From contig CAZGQD010000046.1 in the NCBI GenBank assembly GCA_964527395.1, positions 1 to 10,481 on the forward strand: a stretch of 10,481 bases of DNA. The letters run 5' to 3'. Origin of the DNA: GCA-2688265 sp964527395 (GTDB taxonomy: Archaea; Nanobdellota; Nanobdellia; Woesearchaeales; GW2011-AR9). Positions 1 through 4,152 of the stretch are shown here, in pieces (positions within the stretch are counted from its first letter, which is position 1; each line of letters begins with the position of its first letter). Made by a program: the position numbers and the translations under genes. Below the pieces are notes generated by a model. That model was not told the DNA's origin. It worked only from the letters and a program-made list of their open reading frames with translations, and searched no databases.

Positions 1-1
1 G

Positions 2-70
2 AGCGCGGAGAAGAGCCTATTCAGCTTCGCCTCGTTTGAGGATTTCTACGGAGCCTTTAGGATTAAATGA
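2..70 (+). CDS. C-terminal end of an unidentified protein (partial, runs off the left edge)
   Basis: An open frame runs from the window edge to TGA at 68-70 and gives a 22-residue tail ending in FEDFYGAFRIK. The stretch is more GC-rich than the following 500 bases and the composition is protein-like (aromatic and charged residues). The other plus frame read from base 1 stops at 37-39. Too little remains to name a family. It could also be non-coding sequence that happens to be open. Confidence 0.35.
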   Translation, partial: SAEKSLFSFASFEDFYGAFRIK

Positions 71-95
71 GATTGGTAATATTACTTATCAGTGT

Positions 96-113
96 CTAAA
101 TAGAATATAATAA
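96..113 (+). promoter_or_regulatory. putative TATA region for the ORF at 129
   Basis: CTAAATAG and ATATAATAA lie roughly 20-30 bases before the ATG at 129, the distance seen at the clearer leaderless promoters in this window. The region is AT-rich throughout, so the exact box is uncertain. Confidence 0.35.
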
Positions 114-128
114 TAAGTAAAAATATTG

Positions 129-194
129 ATGGATTTAGATAAAGAAGATATTTATTGGAAAGGTTTTTATTTGTTTTTAGGTTTGTTTTTTTGA
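129..194 (+). CDS. small ORF of 21 residues, possibly the 5' part of a frameshifted gene
   Basis: The ATG at 129 lies about 29 bases after a TATA-like sequence, the spacing expected for a leaderless archaeal start. The product begins MDLDKEDIYWKGFY, continues into a short hydrophobic run and stops at TGA 192-194. The last base of this stop is the first base of ATG 194 of the next frame, so either two cistrons overlap by one base or one gene has suffered a frameshift in the T-rich run at 185-192. No family is recognised. Confidence 0.35.
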   Translation: MDLDKEDIYWKGFYLFLGLFF

Positions 195-502
195 TGATGG
201 GAAATCTGAGTGAGGGTGAAAAATATTCTTGGAAGTTTAAGTTTGATCGTTATGAAGAGTTTGCTACCAAAAATAGCCAAAATGATTTTCTTGTTGGGTT
301 TAAGGATAATAAGAAGTATTTGATAAAGCGTTATAAAATTAGATCAGATCGGAAAGTAAATGATCTTGAAAATATGCGTTGTGAATTGCTTTGCTATCCG
401 CGATCTTTGGTCTTGGGATTTGACTTTGCCAAGTCTTGGTACTTGGTTGCACCAAGTTTTGGTATGTTTTGGTACCAAGTGGTAGCAGTTGGTATCTTTT
501 GA
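194..502 (+). CDS. uncharacterised protein, about 102 residues, with a repeat-derived C-terminus
   Basis: The frame begins at tandem ATGs (194, 197), overlaps the stop of the preceding small ORF by one base, and ends at TGA 500-502. Upstream in-frame TTG starts (155) would add a hydrophobic leader, but the ATG fits the overlap better. Roughly the first 70 residues are polar and charged (motifs GEKYSWKFKFDRYEEF and KKYLIKRYKIRSDRK), like a small soluble domain. The last 35 or so are encoded by a dense field of TTGGTA and CCAAG repeats and look unlike the rest, so the original C-terminus may have been replaced or lost. No known family is recognised. It may be a decaying gene. Confidence 0.4.
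   Translation: MMGNLSEGEKYSWKFKFDRYEEFATKNSQNDFLVGFKDNKKYLIKRYKIRSDRKVNDLENMRCELLCYPRSLVLGFDFAKSWYLVAPSFGMFWYQVVAVGIF
436..494 (+). repeat. cluster of TTGGTA motifs and CCAAG inverted partners
   Basis: TTGGTA occurs at 436, 459, 469 and 489. ACTTGGT-TGC-ACCAAGT (441-457) is a perfect 7-bp hairpin, and TTGGTACCAA (469-478) is a palindrome. The cluster covers the end of the ORF at 194-502 and ends just before the GTAC array. It could be regulatory DNA or a structured 3' end of a transcript. Confidence 0.55.
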
Positions 503-538
503 GTACGATTATGTACGTATTTGTACGTTTATGTACTC
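501..538 (+). promoter_or_regulatory. four GTAC motifs at exact 10-bp spacing, candidate operator
   Basis: GTAC starts at 503, 513, 523 and 533. This is one helical turn per repeat, so all copies face the same side of the DNA. The outer ends form GAGTAC...GTACTC, a dyad. The array ends 8 bases before the BRE of the gene at 584, the usual place for an archaeal activator or repressor. The subsequence GATTATGTAC (507-516) recurs exactly at 7615-7624, in front of the DHH gene. Binding protein unknown. Confidence 0.5.
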
Positions 539-545
539 TGTTTAA

Positions 546-559
546 GCAAAAGATTTAAG
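546..559 (+). promoter_or_regulatory. BRE/TATA promoter of the gene at 584
   Basis: GCAAAA (fits BRE consensus RNWAAW) is followed by GATTTAAG. The box centre is about 28 bases before ATG 584, so transcription would begin at the start codon. The 16-nt block AAGCAAAAGATTTAAG (544-559) recurs exactly before the genes at 1294 and 1658. Confidence 0.7.
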
Positions 560-583
560 TTGCTTTAGGTTCTTGAGTTTTTT

Positions 584-856
584 ATGATGCTTGAACCTTA
601 TTATCTAAGTTGTGAGGAACATGTGGAGATGGGAAGGACTTCTAATTTGGAAGAAATGTTAGTTTATAATGGCCAAGTTACAATTGGTTGTGCAGAAAAT
701 AACGGGTTTGTTGGTGGAGCTGTTTTAGGTTTAGTTGGTTCAGAGGCTACAGTAGATTATTTTGTAGGGCAACCTTTTTTTACAATATTGTTTGGGATGC
801 AGGGAACTGTAGCTGGAGGGTTAGGAGGACGTAAATTAGCTTCAACTTATGTTTAG
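584..856 (+). CDS. small glycine-zipper membrane protein, paralogue 1, truncated by an in-frame TAG
   Basis: A product of 90 residues. After a polar N-terminus (about 1-30) come two hydrophobic, glycine-rich segments, roughly 40-52 (GFVGGAVLGLVG) and 64-83 (ILFGMQGTVAGGLGG), likely a transmembrane hairpin. Function is unknown. The end (GGLGGRKLASTYV) aligns with GGLSLRKLGDMYV of the paralogue at 1294, but here the next codon is TAG (854-856). Reading through it gives NYMSRWFPEYAERF and TGA at 899-901, matching the paralogue's RSYRNRWFPE end and restoring a length of 105 codons against 104. The start is fixed by the promoter at 546-559 (leaderless). It is either a recent nonsense truncation or a readthrough gene. 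Confidence 0.7.
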   Translation: MMLEPYYLSCEEHVEMGRTSNLEEMLVYNGQVTIGCAENNGFVGGAVLGLVGSEATVDYFVGQPFFTILFGMQGTVAGGLGGRKLASTYV

Positions 857-901
857 AATTATATGAGTAGATGGTTTCCAGAGTATGCGGAGCGGTTTTG
901 A
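857..901 (+). pseudogene. in-frame C-terminal extension of paralogue 1 beyond the TAG stop
   Basis: The same frame continues for 14 sense codons after TAG 854-856 to TGA 899-901. It encodes the SRWFPE motif, which corresponds to NRWFPE in the paralogue at 1294-1608 and RRFPE in the one at 944-1246. The conservation shows that this stretch was translated in the ancestor. Confidence 0.6.
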
Positions 902-902
902 A

Positions 903-918
903 GAGTAAGTTTTTTAAG
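903..918 (+). promoter_or_regulatory. probable TATA promoter of the gene at 944
   Basis: TTTTTTAAG ends 26 bases before ATG 944, the same spacing as the three neighbouring promoters (25-26). Upstream bases GAAGAGTAAG look like a diverged form of the shared GAAGCAAAAG block. Confidence 0.5.
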
Positions 919-943
919 ATGATGAATTTGGGTGTTTTTAGAA

Positions 944-1246
944 ATGGTTGAAGATAATTTGATTGATGTTAATAATGCATCAGCTTTGGAGCTTTCAGTT
1001 TTGGCAGATGCTAAATTGAGTATTGTAGGTGAAAGATTTCTTAAAGGGATGGTATATGGAGCTTCAATTTTAGGAGCAGCTTTTTATTTATCTGAAGTGA
1101 GTGAATATGGAATCTCTGTTGAAGCAGCTCAAGTAGGAATAAAAGGAGTATTTTTGGGAGGAATGTTTGGAGCTTTAGGAGGAGGAAGATATGGAGTTCG
1201 AGTTCTTAAAAGAAGATTTCCAGAGTGTGAGGGTTTCTATTTTTAG
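944..1246 (+). CDS. small glycine-zipper membrane protein, paralogue 2
   Basis: A product of 100 residues. A polar N-terminus (about 1-25) precedes two glycine-rich hydrophobic segments, approximately 34-50 (GMVYGASILGAAFYL) and 65-84 (VGIKGVFLGGMFGALGGG), then a basic tail with RRFPE that corresponds to the RWFPE motif of its neighbours. ATG 944 is chosen over the in-frame GTG 932 because the TATA-like box at 903-918 then has the same spacing as in the sister genes. The stop is TAG. No characterised family is recognised. GxxxG spacing suggests packed transmembrane helices and possible oligomers, which is an inference. Confidence 0.7.
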   Translation: MVEDNLIDVNNASALELSVLADAKLSIVGERFLKGMVYGASILGAAFYLSEVSEYGISVEAAQVGIKGVFLGGMFGALGGGRYGVRVLKRRFPECEGFYF

Positions 1247-1251
1247 TTTTC

Positions 1252-1271
1252 TGAAGCAAAAGATTTAAGAG
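1252..1271 (+). repeat. 20-nt promoter repeat, copy 1
   Basis: TGAAGCAAAAGATTTAAGAG is identical to 1615-1634. Its core of 16 bases also occurs at 544-559. All copies contain the BRE and TATA of the next gene, so the promoters were duplicated with the genes or are under selection as a set. Confidence 0.75.
1256..1269 (+). promoter_or_regulatory. BRE/TATA promoter of the gene at 1294
   Basis: GCAAAA plus GATTTAAG, 25 bases from the box end to ATG 1294. It lies in a 20-nt block (1252-1271) that is repeated without change at 1615-1634. Confidence 0.7.
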
Positions 1272-1293
1272 ATCTGTTTTATTGGATTGTTTT

Positions 1294-1608
1294 ATGACTT
1301 CAAATGATTTAGTTGATTATAGGAATAGAAATTGTTATTTGTCAGAAAATCTTGAATCTAGTTTAATTCATGATACTAATATGAAAATAAGTGATGTTCA
1401 GATAGATGGTTCTTATGTTGGAGCTATTGGAGGAGCATTTATTGGTATGTTTTTAGGAAATTATTTGTATGGAGATACAGAAGTTACTAGATGGTTTGGT
1501 GTTGCTGGAATGGTTGTAGGAGGTTTGTCTTTAAGGAAATTAGGAGATATGTATGTTAGAAGTTATAGGAACAGATGGTTTCCAGAGCTTTCAGATAAAA
1601 TAAAGTAG
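1294..1608 (+). CDS. small glycine-zipper membrane protein, paralogue 3 (intact reference copy)
   Basis: A product of 104 residues. A polar N-terminus of about 42 residues precedes a classic glycine zipper, about 43-58 (GAIGGAFIGMFLG), a short loop, and a second hydrophobic glycine-rich segment, about 67-79 (FGVAGMVVGGL). It ends in the basic/aromatic motif NRWFPE. ATG 1294 is chosen over the in-frame TTG 1282 because the promoter box ends exactly 25 bases before it. The C-terminal third aligns closely with the readthrough version of paralogue 1. Family and function are unrecognised. Two-helix glycine-zipper proteins can form pores or membrane scaffolds, but nothing here proves that role. Confidence 0.75.
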   Translation: MTSNDLVDYRNRNCYLSENLESSLIHDTNMKISDVQIDGSYVGAIGGAFIGMFLGNYLYGDTEVTRWFGVAGMVVGGLSLRKLGDMYVRSYRNRWFPELSDKIK

Positions 1609-1615
1609 TTTTTTT
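1609..1615 (+). terminator. T7 tract directly after the paralogue 3 stop
   Basis: TTTTTTT follows TAG 1606-1608. Oligo-T runs act as intrinsic terminators in archaea. This one abuts the promoter repeat of the next gene, so terminator and promoter are fused. Confidence 0.45.
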
Positions 1616-1618
1616 GAA

Positions 1619-1632
1619 GCAAAAGATTTAAG
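1619..1632 (+). promoter_or_regulatory. BRE/TATA promoter of the HIT-like gene at 1658
   Basis: GCAAAA plus GATTTAAG, 26 bases from the box end to ATG 1658. It is identical to the promoters of the glycine-zipper genes, which links this gene to them in regulation. It lies in repeat copy 2 (1615-1634). Confidence 0.7.
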
Positions 1633-1657
1633 AGCTTTTGTTGATTGAAAAGTTGTT

Positions 1658-2425
1658 ATGGATCTTTCTAATTTATCAGATGAACAACGGGCAGAGATTG
1701 AAGAGAAGCTTAAAAACATGTCTCCAGAGGAACTAGCAGCACTTCAGGCACAGCAATCTATATTTCGGCAAATAGTTGATGGAAAGATACCATCAAAACA
1801 AGTGTATTCGGATGACAAATGTATGGCGATACTAGATATCAAACCTGCATCTAAAGGACACATGTTAGTTTTGTCTCGAGAGCATTATGCGATTATGCCA
1901 CAGATACCTGATGAAGAGTTAGGACATTTGTTGACTGTTAGTCGTCGACTTAGTTTGGCTGCACTTAAGGGAGTGCGGGCTTCTGGGAGTACTTTTCTTG
2001 TTGCAAATGGAGCAGCTGCTGGACAGCGTGTTCAAGATTTTATTATGCATATCATTCCTCGACGTGAAGATGATGGACTTTTTACTGGAAGTCGGCAGTT
2101 AGTTGGACTTGATAAGAGGAAGGCTTTGCGTGGGTTGATTGCTGCGCAGATTTCTAGTATGACTGGGCTTGAAGACCCTATGGCAGGTGAGGAAGTTGCT
2201 GAGGATGTTGGTGATTCTGAGGAAGCTGTTGAGTCTAGTGAGGTTGAGGAGACTGATAGTGAGGAAAGTGTTGATGATCAGGATGATGATAGTGATGATT
2301 CAGATGAAGCTGTTGAGTCTGGGGATGAAGAGGAGTCTGAGGATGATGAAGAAGCAAAGGTTCCGCAAAGACCAGGGGCGTCAAAGGATGTTGACTTGGA
2401 TGAGATTGCAGGGATGTTTGGATAG
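1658..2425 (+). CDS. HIT-fold protein without the catalytic histidine, with an acidic tail
   Basis: A product of 255 residues. Residues 1-33 form a charged helical extension, about 34-145 form a HIT domain, and about 165-245 form a low-complexity Asp/Glu/Ser tail, ending in DEIAGMFG. HIT landmarks are present: IVDGKIPS (39-46), the DIKPASKGHMLV strand (60-71) and NGAAAGQ (117-123). The signature HxHxH is replaced by D127-F-I129-M-H131, so the middle, nucleophilic histidine of active HIT hydrolases is Ile and only the last His survives. The usual CxxC before the domain is S-I-F-R. Active HIT proteins hydrolyse or transfer nucleotides; this one more likely binds a nucleotide or partner. Start set by a leaderless promoter. 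A degenerate paralogue follows at 2668. Confidence 0.85.
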   Translation: MDLSNLSDEQRAEIEEKLKNMSPEELAALQAQQSIFRQIVDGKIPSKQVYSDDKCMAILDIKPASKGHMLVLSREHYAIMPQIPDEELGHLLTVSRRLSLAALKGVRASGSTFLVANGAAAGQRVQDFIMHIIPRREDDGLFTGSRQLVGLDKRKALRGLIAAQISSMTGLEDPMAGEEVAEDVGDSEEAVESSEVEETDSEESVDDQDDDSDDSDEAVESGDEEESEDDEEAKVPQRPGASKDVDLDEIAGMFG

Positions 2426-2459
2426 ATGAGAATTAGAAGATTTAGTTTAATAGTTATAG

Positions 2460-2597
2460 AAGAAAATTAATAGTGTCAGACTTAGTGCAGGCGTGATCGC
2501 TCGCTTTTAATTTTTCAAGTCGTTGCTTGAAAAATACTCGCTGTTTTGGTCTTGTGTTGGATGGGAGTGCCAGTAGGGAGACACAATTAATTTTCTT
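2460..2597 (+). ncRNA. structured intergenic element A (terminal stem plus internal hairpin)
   Basis: Ends at 2462-2477 (GAAAATTAATAGTGTC) and 2580-2595 (GACACAATTAATTTTC) pair with one mismatch, and the stem extends two more pairs outward. Inside, 2510-2519 and 2526-2535 form a perfect 10-bp hairpin. CAGACTT follows the left arm, a 22-nt block lies at 2483-2504, and TGCCAGTAGGGAGA (2568-2581) leads into the right arm. All three blocks recur in element B (7663-7930) in the same order, while the terminal stems differ in sequence but still pair. This suggests a structural RNA or a hairpin-ended mobile repeat. Direction is not certain. Confidence 0.5.
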
Positions 2598-2656
2598 TGT
2601 GTAGGATGTGTTTGTGGATAAGTTGGAGATTGATTTGGATGTGGAGTTGGCTTTGT

Positions 2657-2663
2657 TGGAGTG
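2657..2663 (+). promoter_or_regulatory. Shine-Dalgarno site deciding the start at 2668
   Basis: GGAGTGA lies 4 bases before ATG 2668. No TATA box is seen at leaderless distance, so this gene is probably translated from a longer transcript, perhaps one that includes element A. Confidence 0.5.
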
Positions 2664-2667
2664 AATA

Positions 2668-3210
2668 ATGGTAAGAGACAAATATAGTTTGATTGTAGCA
2701 GGGAAAGAGAAAGCAGAAATAGTTTATGAAGATGAACTGTTCTTGGCGTTTGTGTCAGAAGAAGCGTATGCTCCAGGACAAATAACTATCATACCTAAAG
2801 AGAAGTATACCATTTTTGAAATGGTGCCAGATGCAATACTTACTAAGCTTGGGGCTGTAGTTAAGTTGGTTTCTTCAGCGGTGTTTGATTCACTTAAGTG
2901 TCATGGAACAAATGTTTTGATTGAGAATGGAATCTCTGCAGGGCAGGATGTGCCTTACTTTAGTGTGGTTGTATTACCTCGGTATCAAGGAGATGGGCTT
3001 GATTTTGAATGGTCAGGGGAAGAGATGGAAGAATTTGATTTAGAAAATGCTTTTTTGCAACTAGAGGCTCAAGTGAATGGGTCTGCTTCAGCTGTGAGTG
3101 CTGAACATATTGGTGATGATACTGTTGTGAATGATGACTTAGATGATATGGATGATTCTGATGATAAGGAAGATAACTATTTGGTTAAAAGTCTGAATAG
3201 AATGCCTTGA
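2668..3210 (+). CDS. degenerate HIT-fold paralogue with no active-site histidine
   Basis: A product of 180 residues. Residues 5-110 follow the HIT pattern of the previous gene: IVYEDELFLAFV (18-29), PGQITIIPKEKY (36-47), and ENGISAGQDV (86-95) followed by P-Y97-F-S99-V-V101-V-LPR. The HxHxH positions are Y, S and V, so no catalytic or metal-binding histidine remains. The acidic tail, about 146-173, is rich in Asp. It lies 242 bases after its relative, with element A between. HIT proteins work as dimers, so a regulatory heterodimer with the upstream protein is possible, which is an inference. Catalysis of the HIT type is unlikely. Confidence 0.75.
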   Translation: MVRDKYSLIVAGKEKAEIVYEDELFLAFVSEEAYAPGQITIIPKEKYTIFEMVPDAILTKLGAVVKLVSSAVFDSLKCHGTNVLIENGISAGQDVPYFSVVVLPRYQGDGLDFEWSGEEMEEFDLENAFLQLEAQVNGSASAVSAEHIGDDTVVNDDLDDMDDSDDKEDNYLVKSLNRMP

Positions 3211-3227
3211 TTTTTTATTAGTTTTTT
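3211..3227 (+). terminator. double T-tract after the second HIT-like gene
   Basis: TTTTTTATTAGTTTTTT follows TGA 3208-3210 and precedes the next promoter, a typical archaeal oligo-T terminator arrangement. Confidence 0.5.
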
Positions 3228-3237
3228 GTGTGGAATT

Positions 3238-3248
3238 CTTTTTAAATA
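3238..3248 (+). promoter_or_regulatory. TATA box of the gene at 3270
   Basis: CTTTTTAAATA is centred about 26 bases before ATG 3270, which supports that ATG over the in-frame TTG 3252. Confidence 0.55.
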
Positions 3249-3269
3249 GAGTTGTTTTATGTGTTATTT

Positions 3270-3746
3270 ATGGCAGATACAAATCAAAATGATATTAATT
3301 TAAGAGAGTTGGTGAATCATCCTATTGTAGGAGGATATTTGACTGTAGCTTTGGGGTCAGTTGCAATGGGTGCAGCAGCACAAGGAGCAGATGTTATGGG
3401 TTTATCTGAAGGAGTAGAAGATACTTTAAGATATGCTTCAGCTATGGGTCATGGAGGAGTAGGAGTTTTAGTAGGAGGAGCATATGGTGTTGTTGCGCAT
3501 TATGTAGGAGAACTTTTTGATGGAGTGGCTGATTTTGTAAGAGGTTTTTTTGATTATTCCTTGTTTATTAAGTATGAAGCTCCAGGAGCAAAACAATTGA
3601 GGTTAGCAAGTTCAGTTGTAATGGGAGCAGTAGTCTTTGGTGTAGCTGGAGCGGCAGTCGGAGGACTTGAAACTGTTGTAGGAACTGGGCTTTATGAAGC
3701 TACAGAAGCTGTTGTTGAAGATGTCCAAGGATTTTATTTAGAATAA
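3270..3746 (+). CDS. glycine/alanine-rich membrane protein
   Basis: A product of 158 residues beginning MADTNQND. Hydrophobic glycine-rich stretches at about 18-40 (GGYLTVALGSVAMGAAAQG), 62-82 (GHGGVGVLVGGAYGVVAHY) and 116-137 (SSVVMGAVVFGVAGAAVGG) look like three membrane helices with glycine zippers, separated by acidic amphipathic loops. It shares the style of the small proteins at 584-1608 but has no RWFPE end, so common descent is unproven. It has its own TATA promoter and stops just before the convergent tRNA-Gly gene. No known family is recognised. Confidence 0.7.
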   Translation: MADTNQNDINLRELVNHPIVGGYLTVALGSVAMGAAAQGADVMGLSEGVEDTLRYASAMGHGGVGVLVGGAYGVVAHYVGELFDGVADFVRGFFDYSLFIKYEAPGAKQLRLASSVVMGAVVFGVAGAAVGGLETVVGTGLYEATEAVVEDVQGFYLE

Positions 3747-3776
3747 ATAAAAAAAGTGCGGTAGCCGAGATTTGAA

Positions 3777-3808
3777 CGCCCGATCCAAGAACTTTTGATT
3801 CAAGGATT
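3777..3808 (-). other. tRNA-Gly intron at position 53/54 (T arm), 32 nt
   Basis: Exon CCCG pairs with intron CGGG as the 4-bp central helix. The flanking 3-nt bulges are AG|A and CG|T, cut after their second base. An inner helix ATCC/GGAT and an outer TGA/TCA complete the splicing-endonuclease motif. Joining gives CCGAG-TTCAAAT-CTCGG, a regular T arm. Confidence 0.7.
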
Positions 3809-3838
3809 CTCGGGTCACAGCCTTGGCAAGGCCGTATA

Positions 3839-3856
3839 TTATCCAGTTTAAAACTT
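3839..3856 (-). other. tRNA-Gly intron in the D arm, about 18 nt
   Basis: The unspliced D loop is 27 nt. A cut after AGTGGTCTAG gives a 9-nt D loop and a 73-nt tRNA. Support: inner helix AGTT/AACT, central GTCT/GGAT (two G-U pairs), bulges AG|A and AA|T, but no good outer helix. The borders could shift by a few bases. Confidence 0.5.
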
Positions 3857-3906
3857 CTAGACCACTATACTACTACCGCACAAGTGTCTTCTTGAGAAAT
3901 TGTGTC

Positions 3907-3918
3907 CTTTATTAAGAT
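3907..3918 (-). promoter_or_regulatory. TATA-like box of tRNA-Gly
   Basis: On the minus strand CTTAATAAAGG is centred about 33 bases before G1 at 3879. It is weaker than the tRNA-Ile box. Confidence 0.4.
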
Positions 3919-3966
3919 TTTGGTATCTTTTATTAGAAATTGTGTGGAAGAGTGGGCCAGGAGGGA

Positions 3967-4000
3967 CTTTCAGAGGTCAAGATTCTTGATTCTTGAGGCT
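3967..4000 (-). other. tRNA-Ile intron at position 59/60 (T loop), 34 nt
   Basis: The T stem GAGGG/CCCTC is the outer helix, exon TTCA pairs with intron TGAA as the 4-bp central helix, and the bulges are AA|A and AG|T. Cutting after the second bulge base joins TTCAAA to T, giving the canonical TTCAAAT loop. An internal TCAAGA/TCTTGA stem folds the intron. Confidence 0.75.
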
Positions 4001-4022
4001 TTTGAACCCTCGACCACACGGA

Positions 4023-4061
4023 GTCTTTGCCATAAAGAGCTAGATTTGTCTTCATGGGGCA
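4023..4061 (-). other. tRNA-Ile intron at the canonical 37/38 site, 39 nt
   Basis: Outer helix CGG/CCG, central helix CTTA/AAAG with three of four pairs, bulges TA|T and AC|T, inner GCC/GGC. This is the commonest archaeal tRNA intron position. The anticodon lies wholly in the first exon, so its reading does not depend on the exact border. Confidence 0.7.
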
Positions 4062-4125
4062 TATAAGCCGAGCGCTCCACCAGGTTAAGCTACTGGCCCA
4101 CATTCAGCTTGTTTTCTTCTTTAGT

Positions 4126-4133
4126 TTATAAAG
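4126..4133 (-). promoter_or_regulatory. TATA box of tRNA-Ile
   Basis: TTTATAAA is centred 30 bases before G1 at 4099, a typical archaeal tRNA promoter. Confidence 0.65.
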
Positions 4134-4152
4134 AATGCGCTGTTTTATACAT

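Larger units (their letters stand above)
3757..3879 (-). tRNA. tRNA-Gly(GCC) with two apparent introns
   Basis: Read on the minus strand, the 7-bp acceptor GCGGTAG (3873-3879) pairs with CTACCGC (3758-3764), the discriminator is A73, and CCA is not encoded. The anticodon stem CGGCC/GGCTG encloses TTGCCAA, with GCC at 3825-3827. The D loop is 18 nt too long and 32 nt sit between the T stem (CCGAG) and its TTCAAAT loop. Removing 3839-3856 and 3777-3808 leaves a regular 73-nt tRNA. The T-arm insert shows bulge-helix-bulge geometry. It is downstream of tRNA-Ile on the same strand (73 nt apart) with its own TATA-like box. Confidence 0.85.
3953..4099 (-). tRNA. tRNA-Ile(UAU) with two apparent introns
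   Basis: On the minus strand the acceptor GGGCCAG (4093-4099) pairs with CTGGCCC (3954-3960), with A73 at 3953. The D arm is GCTT/GAGC, and the anticodon stem CTCGG/CCGTG has one T-T mismatch. The loop begins CTTATA, so the anticodon is UAU (4063-4065), reading AUA. The acceptor and T arm resemble archaeal tRNA-Ile. Removing 39 nt after position 37 and 34 nt from the T loop leaves 74 nt with a regular TTCAAAT T loop. A clear TATA lies upstream and tRNA-Gly follows. Confidence 0.85.

Noticed and set aside
436..538. CRISPR array or leader
   Set aside because: Repeats are only 4-6 bases with irregular or 10-bp spacing and no unique spacers; no cas genes are nearby.
854..856. TAG as a pyrrolysine codon
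   Set aside because: TAG ends the genes at 1246, 1608, 2425 and 5925, so it works as an ordinary stop here, and no PYLIS-like element or methylamine gene is seen.
2169..2429. Methionine/leucine/arginine-rich frame overlapping the end of the HIT-like gene
   Set aside because: It is the frame-shifted reading of the GATGAT/GAGGAA codons of the acidic tail; composition is an artefact.
2454..2681. Minus-strand frame across element A
   Set aside because: It spans both arms of the terminal stem and the internal hairpin, has no promoter, and overlaps the start of the next gene.
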